From Paraliobacillus zengyii (lineage in GTDB: Bacteria > Bacillota > Bacilli > Bacillales > Amphibacillaceae), in NCBI RefSeq assembly GCF_003268595.1, contig NZ_CP029797.1, forward strand, positions 3,059,501-3,123,500: a stretch of DNA of 64,000 nucleotides, read 5' to 3'. Both the position numbers and the translations under genes were made by a program. The notes beneath the pieces were generated by a model, which worked only from the letters and a program-made list of their open reading frames with translations, searched no databases and was not told the origin of the DNA. Shown piece by piece: positions 15,735-24,960 of this stretch (within the stretch, counting starts at the first letter, position 1; each line of letters starts with the position of its first letter).

Positions 15735-16913
15735 TCACCCACCAGATTTCTCGGTAATTTCTAACAGTCCTTCAAACAGCGTCATTGCTTTTGATTTATA
15801 ATAAACCGCTACTTCAGCAAGCAACATACAGATTTGAACCGCGTCTCTCGCTTTTAAAAACTCTTGCCCACTATTAAGTGGCATGTTTACTATATTATTC
15901 AGATAATCCAGAAGTAACGCATTCCTCTCCGTTTTCGTGAGTACCTGATAAATGTCCTCGCAATTTTTAACTGCAACGCCCACTTGATTCACATCTGGAT
16001 CTGTTGCAAATAGAATAGCCGCATCTAAACGTGCACCATATTCTATCGCTAGTGTATAAGCCTCTATGTCTTCTGGATTTAAGCACGTTACCGTAGAAAA
16101 AGTCGGATCTGCTAACTCTTGCTCAACCACGACATGGACATTCGTAAAGCCAATCGAATCAAAACAGTTTCGGACGAGTGAATTACCAGCACCATGTAAA
16201 GGTGTGTATACTATACATAAATCATGATAGGCTTGGATCAGCTCGGCTTTACCAGTTATCTTTTTAAGTTCCATCATATACGCTCGTTCCAATTCATTAT
16301 CATGAAGAATCTTTAATAATTTCAAATGAAGTAGTTCATCTTTATCTGCTATTTTAATCGCTAATTGTTCTTTCACTTGATTCACTTTGTAGATTAATAA
16401 TCCAGCTTCCTCGTCAGAAAGATTCTCTCCATCTGGTCCATAAACTCTGAATCCATTATATTCTGCTGTATGTTGCCCCGCTGTTATCATCACACCTGCG
16501 TAAGCATGTAAATAACGAATAGCGAAATTGAGCAGTGGCACCGGGCGCAATCGGTCAAACAAATAAACAGGGATACCATGAATACCCAAGGTTTTAACTA
16601 CTTCTAAAGCAAACTCCGTTGATCGAAAGCGTGAATCATAGGCAATTACGACCCCTCTTACACGGTGATAAATACTTTGTGCTTCCATATAACGAGCTAA
16701 ACCTTCAGCTGCTTTTCTGATCGTATAGATATTGATTCGATTTGGCCCTGGACCAATTTCTCCGCACATACCATCTTGATCAAACGTAATCGTTTGATCA
16801 AAACAATCTTCTAATTCGCTTAGATCCCTTTCAAAAACTTTTAATTGATGTCTGATCCCACTATCCAGATCATCAAATTGTTTCCACTTCTCATATTCCT
16901 CTATCCAATCCAT
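15735..16913 (-). CDS. Degenerate phosphoglucomutase homologue (probable pseudoenzyme)
   Basis: A 392-residue homologue of the alpha-phosphoglucomutase/phosphomannomutase family, closest in style to Bacillus PgcA (about 580 residues). The start (EEYEKWKQ) and GEIGPGPNRINIYTIRKA match the family well. The phosphoserine loop, normally TASHNPPEYNG, reads TAGQHTAEYNG (Ser to Gly at 146). The metal loop DPDADR reads DPDVNQ (305-310). Domain 3 with the sugar-binding loop is deleted between about 345 and 350, where the frame jumps into a domain 4 segment (ARDAVQICMLLAEVAVYYK). The frame is intact with a strong ribosome site (GAGGAGGAGGG), so it is kept as a protein but cannot be a normal mutase. It lies between ManC and the lasso regulator. 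Confidence 0.85.
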   Translation of the reverse strand: MDWIEEYEKWKQFDDLDSGIRHQLKVFERDLSELEDCFDQTITFDQDGMCGEIGPGPNRINIYTIRKAAEGLARYMEAQSIYHRVRGVVIAYDSRFRSTEFALEVVKTLGIHGIPVYLFDRLRPVPLLNFAIRYLHAYAGVMITAGQHTAEYNGFRVYGPDGENLSDEEAGLLIYKVNQVKEQLAIKIADKDELLHLKLLKILHDNELERAYMMELKKITGKAELIQAYHDLCIVYTPLHGAGNSLVRNCFDSIGFTNVHVVVEQELADPTFSTVTCLNPEDIEAYTLAIEYGARLDAAILFATDPDVNQVGVAVKNCEDIYQVLTKTERNALLLDYLNNIVNMPLNSGQEFLKARDAVQICMLLAEVAVYYKSKAMTLFEGLLEITEKSGG

Positions 16914-17014
16914 AGGCCCTCCTCCTCAAAAGCTGCTGCTCCTGTTAGAAATCAATTTTATTAACTTGCTAGCATGTTAGATTCTTGCTTTTGAGAAGAA
17001 GCATGGCTTAAACG

Positions 17015-18394
17015 TTAGTTACTTAACATATACGCGCGCATAATGTCTTCAATATCTTCCCATTTCATTGCGAATCGATGAACATCTTCTTCTACTAATT
17101 CACTACCTGTTTGTACTTCAATGAACTCCATATCAGTAGTTGCTCTAATCGCATGTTTCGTAGCTAATGGGATATTTAGTACGTCACCAGATCTGACGTG
17201 ACGAATTTGATCGTCAAGCACTAAGACACCATCACCTTTTATCACCGTCCATATCTCACTTCGTTTGTAGTGAACATGGTAGCTAAGGTTTTTACCAGCA
17301 TTTATACCAATTCTTTTCGTTAAAACTTCGTTGCCTTCTTGATATTTTGTGTATTCTAGTACACGATACCAGCCCCATCTTCTTTCCTCATACATGGGAC
17401 GACCGGCAAATCCATTAACATAATCTTTCACTTTCGCACTGGCAGCTTTATCTGAAACAAGAATGCCATCAGGGCTTGCAGCAATTACCACATTATCCAA
17501 ACCAATCAATGCAATCGGAATATCCAACTCATTAACGATATGAGAATTCTCTAGTGTTTCATCAATTATTCCTTTGCCTACCAAATTCGATGCCATTTCT
17601 TCTGTTAGTGTGTTCCATGTACCAAGGTCTTTCCAAAAACCGTCATATGGTAGCGCGACAATATGTTTTGCTTTCTCAACTACTTCATAATCAAAACTTG
17701 TTTTAGGTAAAAGTGGATACTGTTTTAAGAGCGCGTCATATTGAATCGGCAATCCTTTTTCTTTTAATAGATTTAAAATATAATCCAACCGAAAGGCGAA
17801 CACCCCACAGTTCCATAATGCATCATTCAAAATCAGCTCTGTCGCAGTCACTTCATTTGGTTTCTCTTTAAATGAATCAACCGTTACATAACGCTTTTCA
17901 TCAGCTTTTTTCGGAACAATATAGCCATATTTTTCTGAAGGATACGTTGGTGTCACACCCATTAACGCTAAATCTGCATCAGATTCTAGCAAGATATCCT
18001 CTAATTCTTTTACTTTCGAAAAAAAGTGATCCTCTACATAAGGATCAACTGGTAGCATTGCGACCACTTCATCCGGACTACAACCCTTCACATCAAACAA
18101 GTAAACAGCAGCAAGTGCAATTGCAGGAAACGTGTCACGACGTTCCGGTTCTACTACCATTGGTACACCTACGCCAATCTGATTATGGATCATATCAACT
18201 TGATTCTTACTTGTTGCAATAATAGAATCTTTCGCTAAATCATTCTTTGTTAATTGTCCCCAAACGCGCTGAACCATTGATTCTTTATCAGCAAATTCAT
18301 TTGTTAATACTTTCAAGAACTGTTTCGACCTAGCATCATTTGATAGTGGCCATAATCGTTTACCAGAACCTCCAGATAAGAGTACGAGTTTCAT
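17015..18394 (-). CDS. manC: Mannose-1-phosphate guanylyltransferase, ManC type
   Basis: A 459-residue protein with an N-terminal nucleotidyltransferase domain (signature LLSGGSGKRLWPLS at 4-17, then KQFLKVL) and a C-terminal cupin (about 355-440, with YHVHYKRSEIWTVIKG) as in the bifunctional type II enzymes. It should make GDP-mannose from mannose-1-phosphate and GTP, the substrate for Gmd at 28255-29244. A working phosphomannomutase would normally accompany it; the only homologue here (15735-16913) is degenerate. AAGGAAGGG precedes the ATG. A terminator lies just upstream. Confidence 0.9.
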   Translation of the reverse strand: MKLVLLSGGSGKRLWPLSNDARSKQFLKVLTNEFADKESMVQRVWGQLTKNDLAKDSIIATSKNQVDMIHNQIGVGVPMVVEPERRDTFPAIALAAVYLFDVKGCSPDEVVAMLPVDPYVEDHFFSKVKELEDILLESDADLALMGVTPTYPSEKYGYIVPKKADEKRYVTVDSFKEKPNEVTATELILNDALWNCGVFAFRLDYILNLLKEKGLPIQYDALLKQYPLLPKTSFDYEVVEKAKHIVALPYDGFWKDLGTWNTLTEEMASNLVGKGIIDETLENSHIVNELDIPIALIGLDNVVIAASPDGILVSDKAASAKVKDYVNGFAGRPMYEERRWGWYRVLEYTKYQEGNEVLTKRIGINAGKNLSYHVHYKRSEIWTVIKGDGVLVLDDQIRHVRSGDVLNIPLATKHAIRATTDMEFIEVQTGSELVEEDVHRFAMKWEDIEDIMRAYMLSN

Positions 18395-18427
18395 ATTATC
18401 CCTTCCTTTCTATTATTTTTAAGTATT

Positions 18428-18456
18428 AAAAAAATCAACTGATATAACAGTTGATT
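18428..18456 (-). terminator. Intrinsic terminator between the nucleotidyltransferase gene and manC
   Basis: Minus-strand stem AATCAACTG/CAGTTGATT (arms 18456-18448 and 18441-18433, loop TTATAT) followed by a T run. Because the genes on both sides point the same way, it is an internal terminator of the EPS-lasso run. Confidence 0.75.
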
Positions 18457-18474
18457 AATAGACATAGTGAACGA

Positions 18475-19650
18475 CTAACCTTTGACAGAGAAGAACCGTC
18501 TGCGCGTATAGCGCCACAATCCGAGGATAGGCCGTAATGGTATATAGAGAAAATAAAGTGACTTTGGTAATGGGAGTACTTGTGCATCCCATGAATTCGG
18601 GTAGGCTTTTCGAATAAAAAATTGCCATTTCTGAGAGCGATTTTTAATACTGTACAGATAATCCGTACAGCTCTTTTCCCACCCTGATGGTGGATGATCT
18701 ACATCTACTTTATTCTCGATAAAAGTTGCTGCTTTTTTGGCGAGACTTCTTGCCTTATGAGATGATCCGTATGGTAGTAATTCTGCTGGTATTGGTTGAT
18801 CTAAAACATCACTAACAAGATGAACATATTGCCCAATTAGGTAACTATAGTTGCACTTTTTCAATAAGAAAATCAATCTTTGATGATCGTCTGTTCGTTT
18901 AAGTAATTGATCAATATCTGTCAACCATCTCAATCTAAACCAGCCATGTCGTGCGCCGTGGGTGATTAAATGATACAGTAGATATGCTTCATCGAGCCCA
19001 TAAACTGCAGATGTCGTGACCGGAACACGGATTTTATGTTGCCACATCTCCTTGAAACTTGGTTCATTTGTCGGACCTGGGTTTAACTTCCAATGGATCT
19101 CAATTTCGCAACCTTTTTCTTTATTGTAGAATTCAATATGATGATTCTGCACCTTCCAGTCTTCCAGCATTCTTGGCGGTTCATATGCTATCTGATAACC
19201 AAGCGTACCGAGAACGTCAGTCATTTTATCTAAATCTTCTAAATCTATTAATACATCCAAATCATTCGATGTCCGTGAAGATAAATCCTCGTATAATTGA
19301 TAAGAAAGAATAGGCCCTTTTAAGATGATCACATTTAGACTATGTTGTTGGAACACGTGACATACACGTTCCATTTCAGCAGTTAGTTGCATCATTCGCA
19401 TCGTATTCTCTACGTAATGACGATGTAAAGAAGCAACTACCTCAGTTGGAACAAGCGGACTATCTAGCAGCTTGATATTTTTATAGATAGTCGGATAAAC
19501 ACGATGGTAGCTCGTTAGTTCTAAAAACACTTCCCAATTCACCTTTGAAAACAAGTGCTTATTCTGCTTGAGTAGCTTCACTTTTTCACTATCTAAAAGC
19601 TCTATTAATAATGTAAGTTCATTAGACCGATGACCAACCAATTTTTTCAT
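18475..19650 (-). CDS. Nucleotidyltransferase family protein (NTP_transf_5), lasso-associated
   Basis: A 391-residue protein of the NTP_transf_5 family. The core motif is LKGPILSYQLYED followed by RTSNDLDVLID, the hG..Dx D/E pattern of nucleotidyltransferase folds, at about 112-135; the remainder is helical. Homologues occur in lasso clusters of Bacilli beside the peptide kinase, where (as I recall for pseudomycoidin) the enzyme adds a sugar to the phosphorylated peptide. That role here is inference. ATG at 19650 with AAGGTGAT seven bases before it is preferred to a TTG three bases upstream. It follows the second PqqD-like gene closely. Confidence 0.8.
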   Translation of the reverse strand: MKKLVGHRSNELTLLIELLDSEKVKLLKQNKHLFSKVNWEVFLELTSYHRVYPTIYKNIKLLDSPLVPTEVVASLHRHYVENTMRMMQLTAEMERVCHVFQQHSLNVIILKGPILSYQLYEDLSSRTSNDLDVLIDLEDLDKMTDVLGTLGYQIAYEPPRMLEDWKVQNHHIEFYNKEKGCEIEIHWKLNPGPTNEPSFKEMWQHKIRVPVTTSAVYGLDEAYLLYHLITHGARHGWFRLRWLTDIDQLLKRTDDHQRLIFLLKKCNYSYLIGQYVHLVSDVLDQPIPAELLPYGSSHKARSLAKKAATFIENKVDVDHPPSGWEKSCTDYLYSIKNRSQKWQFFIRKAYPNSWDAQVLPLPKSLYFLYIPLRPILGLWRYTRRRFFSVKG

Positions 19651-19656
19651 CAATAA

Positions 19657-19956
19657 TCACCTTGATTCCTGGTCCGTTTCAATTAAACCTGTCGCTAATA
19701 ATTCCGTTATAAACTGTTCAACGATACTTCTACACTCCTCATTCGTAACCTCAAATTCAGTAGTTAAAATAGTAACAATCTGATCGATCGTAGCTGCCAT
19801 CGAAAGAACTTCCCAAATGACTTGCCCTATTTCGCCTAGGTCGTAACATGTGCCATTGTCCATATTTACGACCATCTGCTTCTGTTCATTACTATGAATC
19901 ACATTATCTTTGGATTGAATATACATTTGCTGATTGGTCAATTGACTGTTAATCAT
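19657..19956 (-). CDS. Second PqqD-like (RRE) protein
   Basis: A 99-residue small winged-helix protein of the PqqD family, sharing with B1 the pattern MVVNMDNGTCYDLGEIGQVIWE and a closing ITELLATGLIE. It is a paralogue of the protein at 11127-11420, and its stop codon overlaps the ribosome-site region of the nucleotidyltransferase gene. A second recognition domain paired with a tailoring enzyme suggests that it delivers the lasso precursor to the nucleotidyltransferase; this is inference. Ribosome site AAGGGGG lies about 11 bases before the ATG. Confidence 0.85.
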   Translation of the reverse strand: MINSQLTNQQMYIQSKDNVIHSNEQKQMVVNMDNGTCYDLGEIGQVIWEVLSMAATIDQIVTILTTEFEVTNEECRSIVEQFITELLATGLIETDQESR

Positions 19957-19984
19957 TCAAACTATACCCCCTTATCCTAGTTAC

Positions 19985-21196
19985 TTACATCCTCACTTTG
20001 TACACTCTCTTCTGCCACTTAATACCTGTAATTGAAAATGTCTGTGTGACTGTTTTCTCTTCTACAGGTGACAACTCTTCTTGTCTACTCGCTATTTTCG
20101 CATCAACAAAATCCTTTATTTCTGTCCGAAAGCGATCTGGTGAAAACTTAATAGCGTGTGCTCGACAATGCTGTGGATTTATTTCTAACAGTTCAAATTG
20201 TGCAACAGCATTTTTGATAGCTTCAGCTGTTTGATGATAAAAAAATAAACCAGTAGGATCTACTGATTCATTAAACCCCCGAACAGTTTCCCGAGAGCCC
20301 CCTTTACCGTATGCAATCACAGGCGTCCCGCATGCCTGTGCTTCTAATGGTGTGATTCCAAAATCCTCTTCCGCAGCAAAAATAAACCCCTTCGCACGTT
20401 GCATATGACTTTTCAATACATCAAAAGATTGATAACCAAGCAATTTAACATTCGGACCGGCTTTCGCTTTAATCTTCTTAAAGTCAGGACCATCGCCAAT
20501 AACAATCAACTTCTTATCCGGCATCAATGAAAAAGCTTCAACAATCGCATCAATCTTTTTATACGGAACCATTCGAGAAGCAGTTAAATAGAAATCTTCT
20601 TTTTGTTCATGAAAAGCAAATGCTGATACATCAACAGGTGGATAAATCGTTTCAGACTCTCTACGATAAACTTTCCAAATTCTTCTGCCAATAAAATCTG
20701 AAACAGATATAAAAAAATCTACACCATTCGAAGTCCTGGAATCCCAGTTTCGAACTTTGTGTAGAAGATATCTAGTAACAAAACCTTTAATTCCTTTGTC
20801 CATACCAGTTTCTCTTAAATATTGGTGTTGTAAATCCCAAGCATAGCGAATAGGTGAATACACATAAGAAATATGTAACTGATCAGGTCCAGTGATAACC
20901 CCTTTAGCTACAGCATGAGAACTAGAAATAATTAAATCATATTCCGATAAATCCAACTGTTCAATTGCTAAAGGCATAAACGGAAGATAATTCCGATATT
21001 TACGTTTGGAAAATGGCAACTTCTGAATAAATGTTGTCTTAACCTTTTTATTCATAATAAAGTCACGCTGACCTTCTGGTAAGTAATCAACCGTACTAAA
21101 CAGATCAGCATCCGGATAGATCTTCAGCATTTCTTCTAAGACTTTTTCCGCACCACTGTAGACTACAAGCCAATCGTGGATGATAGCTGTTTTCAT
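19985..21196 (-). CDS. GT4 family glycosyltransferase
   Basis: A 403-residue GT-B glycosyltransferase with an N-terminal acceptor domain beginning KTAIIHDWLVVYSGAEKV and a C-terminal GT4 domain. The donor-binding signature is EEDFGITPLEAQACGTPVIA with the expected spaced Glu residues. It should add one sugar to the EPS repeat unit at the cytoplasmic face of the membrane; donor and acceptor cannot be read. The last ~40 residues are a non-conserved tail. GGAGGG precedes the ATG. It is the last conventional EPS gene before the lasso-linked genes. Confidence 0.88.
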   Translation of the reverse strand: MKTAIIHDWLVVYSGAEKVLEEMLKIYPDADLFSTVDYLPEGQRDFIMNKKVKTTFIQKLPFSKRKYRNYLPFMPLAIEQLDLSEYDLIISSSHAVAKGVITGPDQLHISYVYSPIRYAWDLQHQYLRETGMDKGIKGFVTRYLLHKVRNWDSRTSNGVDFFISVSDFIGRRIWKVYRRESETIYPPVDVSAFAFHEQKEDFYLTASRMVPYKKIDAIVEAFSLMPDKKLIVIGDGPDFKKIKAKAGPNVKLLGYQSFDVLKSHMQRAKGFIFAAEEDFGITPLEAQACGTPVIAYGKGGSRETVRGFNESVDPTGLFFYHQTAEAIKNAVAQFELLEINPQHCRAHAIKFSPDRFRTEIKDFVDAKIASRQEELSPVEEKTVTQTFSITGIKWQKRVYKVRM

Positions 21197-21222
21197 ATAA
21201 TCCCTCCTTACTTATTAGGTAC

Positions 21223-22767
21223 TTAACTCGCTTTCCTTAAAACCATTCTCTTTAATGGTTTTACCAACATATCCTTCTCGCTTCTATTCATAAAGTATCG
21301 AAACATGATTCCACCATAAAATGCAGTTAATAGTAAAGAAAATACTAAAATATCAAACCAAGTCGTAACACTTAGTAATCTTTTAAGTATGACTCCAATT
21401 ATAAAAACAAGCGTCATTGGAATGAATAGCACAAAAACTTCTTTAAAATATCGCTTCATCTCGATACCAACTTTAGCATAGTTGAAATTCATAACGATCG
21501 TATTGATTATCTTCCCTATTAATGTTCCAATTGCAACCCCAATAACACCATAAGTAAGGGCTAATGGAATACTAATAGCTAAATTTAAAATTGCTACTCC
21601 TAGATACAACTTTGACTGAAAAGCGTGTTTGTTTTTTGCTTGTAAAATAGACGTGGCCAGTACTTGAACTACTGGGATAAACCTTGATGACATAACTAAT
21701 AACGCAACCCAATAGGCTAAGACATAATCAACACCAGCCCAGATTACGATAAATTCATTACCAACAAGAGCAAATCCAGTTAAAACAAGAGCAGCTAATA
21801 AAAATTGAATCCTAGAAACTTTAATAAACATATTTGTCAGTTCATGATTTGATACATTCTTAGATACCATTTGAACAAGTCTAGGTAAGAAGAAACCACT
21901 TAAAACCATTGTTAATTTTGTATATAATCCGTTTATCACTTCCGCTACGTTATAAATAGCAACAGCAGCTGTATTTACTAATGCACCTAAAATAAACATG
22001 TCCGTTCGGCTATAAATAAAATCAGCTAAACTTGCAATAAAGACCCATAAGGAATACATAGAAATCTCTTTCATCAGTTTGAAATCGAATTTATGTAACT
22101 TAATTTTAGTTTTAAGTATGACAAAACAATAGTAAACATCAATTAATGATAATAAAAAATTGACGATTGATATTGCTATCAAAACGCCAATCGAAGAAAA
22201 TCCCATAAATAATATCGTAACAGTAATAATTGGATTTGTTATGAATCTTACTACAGTAATTAATTTATTGAAGATGAATTTTTCATGTGCAATTATGATT
22301 CCATTAAATAGTTTAAGAGGAAAAGATATTCCTAATGTAACAGCAACTATTTGAAGCATAATTGTAAACTTGGCCACTTCATCCGGGGTTAATCCATTTG
22401 AGAATATCTTATCCGCTCCAGTAGCAGCAAGCATTCCAGCTAAAAAAGCAATTAATCCGATAATAGTGTATAAAACCAAGAACATCGCATTAATGTTTTC
22501 ATACTCTTTTTTATTATCCTTTTCTTTAAACTGTGTTACATATTTTACAATTGCATTTGAGAACCCAAAGTCAAAAAGAAATAACATCCCCATGATAGAC
22601 AGCGCTAATGAATATAAGCCATATTCTGCCTGCCCGAACAGTCTTAGTGTAATAGGTGTAATTAATAAACCAGTTATTATATTAATAAATGTACTAATAT
22701 ACGTTATTATCACACCAAATTTAATTTGCTTACCCAAGATTTTACCTCTTTTCTTACTGTTATCCAT
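21223..22767 (-). CDS. Wzx-type polysaccharide flippase
   Basis: A 514-residue integral membrane protein with about 14 hydrophobic segments and the family's Arg/Gly pattern near the N-terminus (LRLFGQAEYGLYSLA). It belongs to the polysaccharide transporter branch of the MATE-like superfamily and should move the lipid-linked EPS repeat unit across the membrane for the polymerase at 32709-34139. The start has no strong ribosome site and lies five bases after the upstream gene, so translation is probably coupled. Confidence 0.9.
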   Translation of the reverse strand: MDNSKKRGKILGKQIKFGVIITYISTFINIITGLLITPITLRLFGQAEYGLYSLALSIMGMLFLFDFGFSNAIVKYVTQFKEKDNKKEYENINAMFLVLYTIIGLIAFLAGMLAATGADKIFSNGLTPDEVAKFTIMLQIVAVTLGISFPLKLFNGIIIAHEKFIFNKLITVVRFITNPIITVTILFMGFSSIGVLIAISIVNFLLSLIDVYYCFVILKTKIKLHKFDFKLMKEISMYSLWVFIASLADFIYSRTDMFILGALVNTAAVAIYNVAEVINGLYTKLTMVLSGFFLPRLVQMVSKNVSNHELTNMFIKVSRIQFLLAALVLTGFALVGNEFIVIWAGVDYVLAYWVALLVMSSRFIPVVQVLATSILQAKNKHAFQSKLYLGVAILNLAISIPLALTYGVIGVAIGTLIGKIINTIVMNFNYAKVGIEMKRYFKEVFVLFIPMTLVFIIGVILKRLLSVTTWFDILVFSLLLTAFYGGIMFRYFMNRSEKDMLVKPLKRMVLRKAS

Positions 22768-22772
22768 TAAAA

Positions 22773-23882
22773 TTAAACAATATTCTCAATACCCTTTTCC
22801 TTTATGACTTCCTCAGAAAAAATAGTCTTTAATATTTTACTATAATAGATTGACGTGAAATTATTTTCATAGTTTAATTCACTTTCCTTTAGGTCCAACA
22901 ATTCATTAATATGCATAGTGACATCTTCCTTGTTCTCTACAAATCTAATGTATGGAAGATGCTTGATCCACTCATAAGTTCCTTCAACCTTGTGGTTATA
23001 ATTCCCGAATACAATACAAGGTGTAGATGTTATAGCTGCAAAAACCATTCCGTGTAATCTGTCAGTAATTACCAATTTTGATTTTCTAAAAGAAGACCAG
23101 ATTTTTTCAAGTTCTTCTTCTCTATTATCTTTATATATTGTCTTATTGATGACAGTGTCAGTAAAATTAACATTATTTTCATAAGTAGTGACCTTTTTTA
23201 TAAGCTTATCTTTATAAGTATCATCTAAAATTCCTTCAACATCATTCCTAAAACAAAATAAAATATTACTTCTAGTTTCAGATCCTTTGGTTTGATTTAA
23301 ATATAATACAATGTCAGGGGTAAGCAGCACATTATTATTTTCAAACTCATTTTTCATAATTCCAAATGATTTCTTTTCGCGTGCTACTAGAATCAGACGT
23401 TTGTGTGAGTTATATATTGCTTTAGTTTTATCAAATTCTCTTTTTCCAACTGCAGAGTCTTCAAAGTAAATGGTTTGAGGAAAAAGAATTATTTTCTGCT
23501 TTTGAAATAACCCAATAATTTTACGTCTAATTTCTTCCTCTCCTAAATATTCAGATCCCATATTCCCACCACCTTGAAGCATTACTACATCACTTTCCTC
23601 GAGATACTTTTTAAGTGTTTTCAAAGAAAATTTAATCTCACTAATCTGAATTTCAAATACATTATAAGTCTTACAATTTTCTTCAAGAAATTTTTTTTCA
23701 GCAAGAGTTATTGCCTGATCTCCTAAATTACCGTGCTGAGGAGTATCTATTAATATAATTCTAGATTTATCACTTTTCTTAATCATTTCACAAGTTTTTT
23801 TAGCATTTAATCTGATATAAAACCTATTAAGATGCCATTTAAATTTTTTAGCTACATACCTTCTAATTTTGCGAACCATCAT
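22773..23882 (-). CDS. Polysaccharide pyruvyl transferase family protein
   Basis: About 370 residues, PF04230 family. Visible landmarks are DTPQHGNLGDQAIT at about 50, the LQGGGNMGSEYLGEEE loop at about 105, and ITDRLHGMVFAAI at about 290. Members add ketal pyruvate to sugars of the polymer from phosphoenolpyruvate, giving it negative charge. Three ATG codons in a row follow AAGGTGG; the second (23882) or third gives the best spacing, and the open frame extends to a GTG at 23891. Confidence 0.88.
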   Translation of the reverse strand: MMVRKIRRYVAKKFKWHLNRFYIRLNAKKTCEMIKKSDKSRIILIDTPQHGNLGDQAITLAEKKFLEENCKTYNVFEIQISEIKFSLKTLKKYLEESDVVMLQGGGNMGSEYLGEEEIRRKIIGLFQKQKIILFPQTIYFEDSAVGKREFDKTKAIYNSHKRLILVAREKKSFGIMKNEFENNNVLLTPDIVLYLNQTKGSETRSNILFCFRNDVEGILDDTYKDKLIKKVTTYENNVNFTDTVINKTIYKDNREEELEKIWSSFRKSKLVITDRLHGMVFAAITSTPCIVFGNYNHKVEGTYEWIKHLPYIRFVENKEDVTMHINELLDLKESELNYENNFTSIYYSKILKTIFSEEVIKEKGIENIV

Positions 23883-23917
23883 CATAACCACCTTTTAAGT
23901 AAAATCATTTTCACTTT

Positions 23918-24919
23918 TTAATATTCAACCTTTCGTCTTATATTTACAACTTTATAGATCCATCTAATTATGAATACTGGCGTATAACGAAAAAGGTTTC
24001 TAGTTATTTTCATTTTTTTAGGACTAGGAAATATAGAAAACAAATGCACATTCATTTTATAGTAGTCTATTAGACAATTTAATACTCGCGTTTTATTTTC
24101 AAAGTTCGACTTTATCACTCTGTTTATCGTAGCTTTAATCATTCCTTCTAAACTTTTAGTTGCCTTTTCCTTTAATTCAAATAAATCATTATCATTATAG
24201 AATTGTATCTGATTATAGTATGCCTCTAATTTATCCAGACTCTTAATGGTAAAACCTTGACCCATTATACTGTCTGATCTCTGCAAATAGAAATACATCT
24301 TTTTAGAAGTAATCGCTACTGTATTTGCACGATATAAAATTTGATAAGTCGTTAATTCATCTTCATGAACTTTACCTTTCGGGAAAAAAAGATTGGTGAA
24401 AAGATTACTTTTAAATAATTTGTTCCAAACTACAACCGTGTCCCCATAATTTAAATTATATAAGTTGTGAAGAATATCTAATTTGTTTAAAACAACTACA
24501 TCTTCTATCGTTAAATCTTTCCTTATTGGTGGTGTGAATTCTTGATTTTCTTCTACTATCTGATAACCACATTGAGCTATATCAGCATCATTAGTTAAGA
24601 TCAACCCCAATAAAACTTCATAAAAACTCAAATGAATATAGTCATCTGAATCTATAAAACTAATATACTCACCAGTAGCAATTGCTAAACCAGCATTTCT
24701 AGCATCTGAAAGTCCACCATTTTCTTTTCGAATAACTACTATTCTTTTGTCCATAGAGGCATACTTATCGCAAATTTCAAAACACCGATCTGGTGAACCA
24801 TCATCAATAAGTATTATCTCTAAATTAGAATATGTTTGATTTATAATACTTTCAATACATTTACTTAGGTATTTCTCTACTTGATAAATTGGCACAATAA
24901 CACTTATCTTTTGATCCAT
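23918..24919 (-). CDS. GT2 family glycosyltransferase
   Basis: A 333-residue GT-A glycosyltransferase: VIVPIYQVEKYLSKCIESI at the N-terminus, LIDDGSPD, and the metal-binding DSDD in FIDSDDYIH at about 92-96. The C-terminal 100 residues are basic and partly hydrophobic and may contact the membrane. It should extend the EPS repeat unit; sugar specificity is unknown. GAGGG precedes the ATG. Confidence 0.9.
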   Translation of the reverse strand: MDQKISVIVPIYQVEKYLSKCIESIINQTYSNLEIILIDDGSPDRCFEICDKYASMDKRIVVIRKENGGLSDARNAGLAIATGEYISFIDSDDYIHLSFYEVLLGLILTNDADIAQCGYQIVEENQEFTPPIRKDLTIEDVVVLNKLDILHNLYNLNYGDTVVVWNKLFKSNLFTNLFFPKGKVHEDELTTYQILYRANTVAITSKKMYFYLQRSDSIMGQGFTIKSLDKLEAYYNQIQFYNDNDLFELKEKATKSLEGMIKATINRVIKSNFENKTRVLNCLIDYYKMNVHLFSIFPSPKKMKITRNLFRYTPVFIIRWIYKVVNIRRKVEY

Positions 24920-24960
24920 GAATTTACCCTCACTCTTTTTGACATTATATAGCGTAATTA

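Noticed and set aside
19059..19313. 84-codon plus-strand frame inside the nucleotidyltransferase gene
   Set aside because: Shadow frame opposite a clear gene; no ribosome site.
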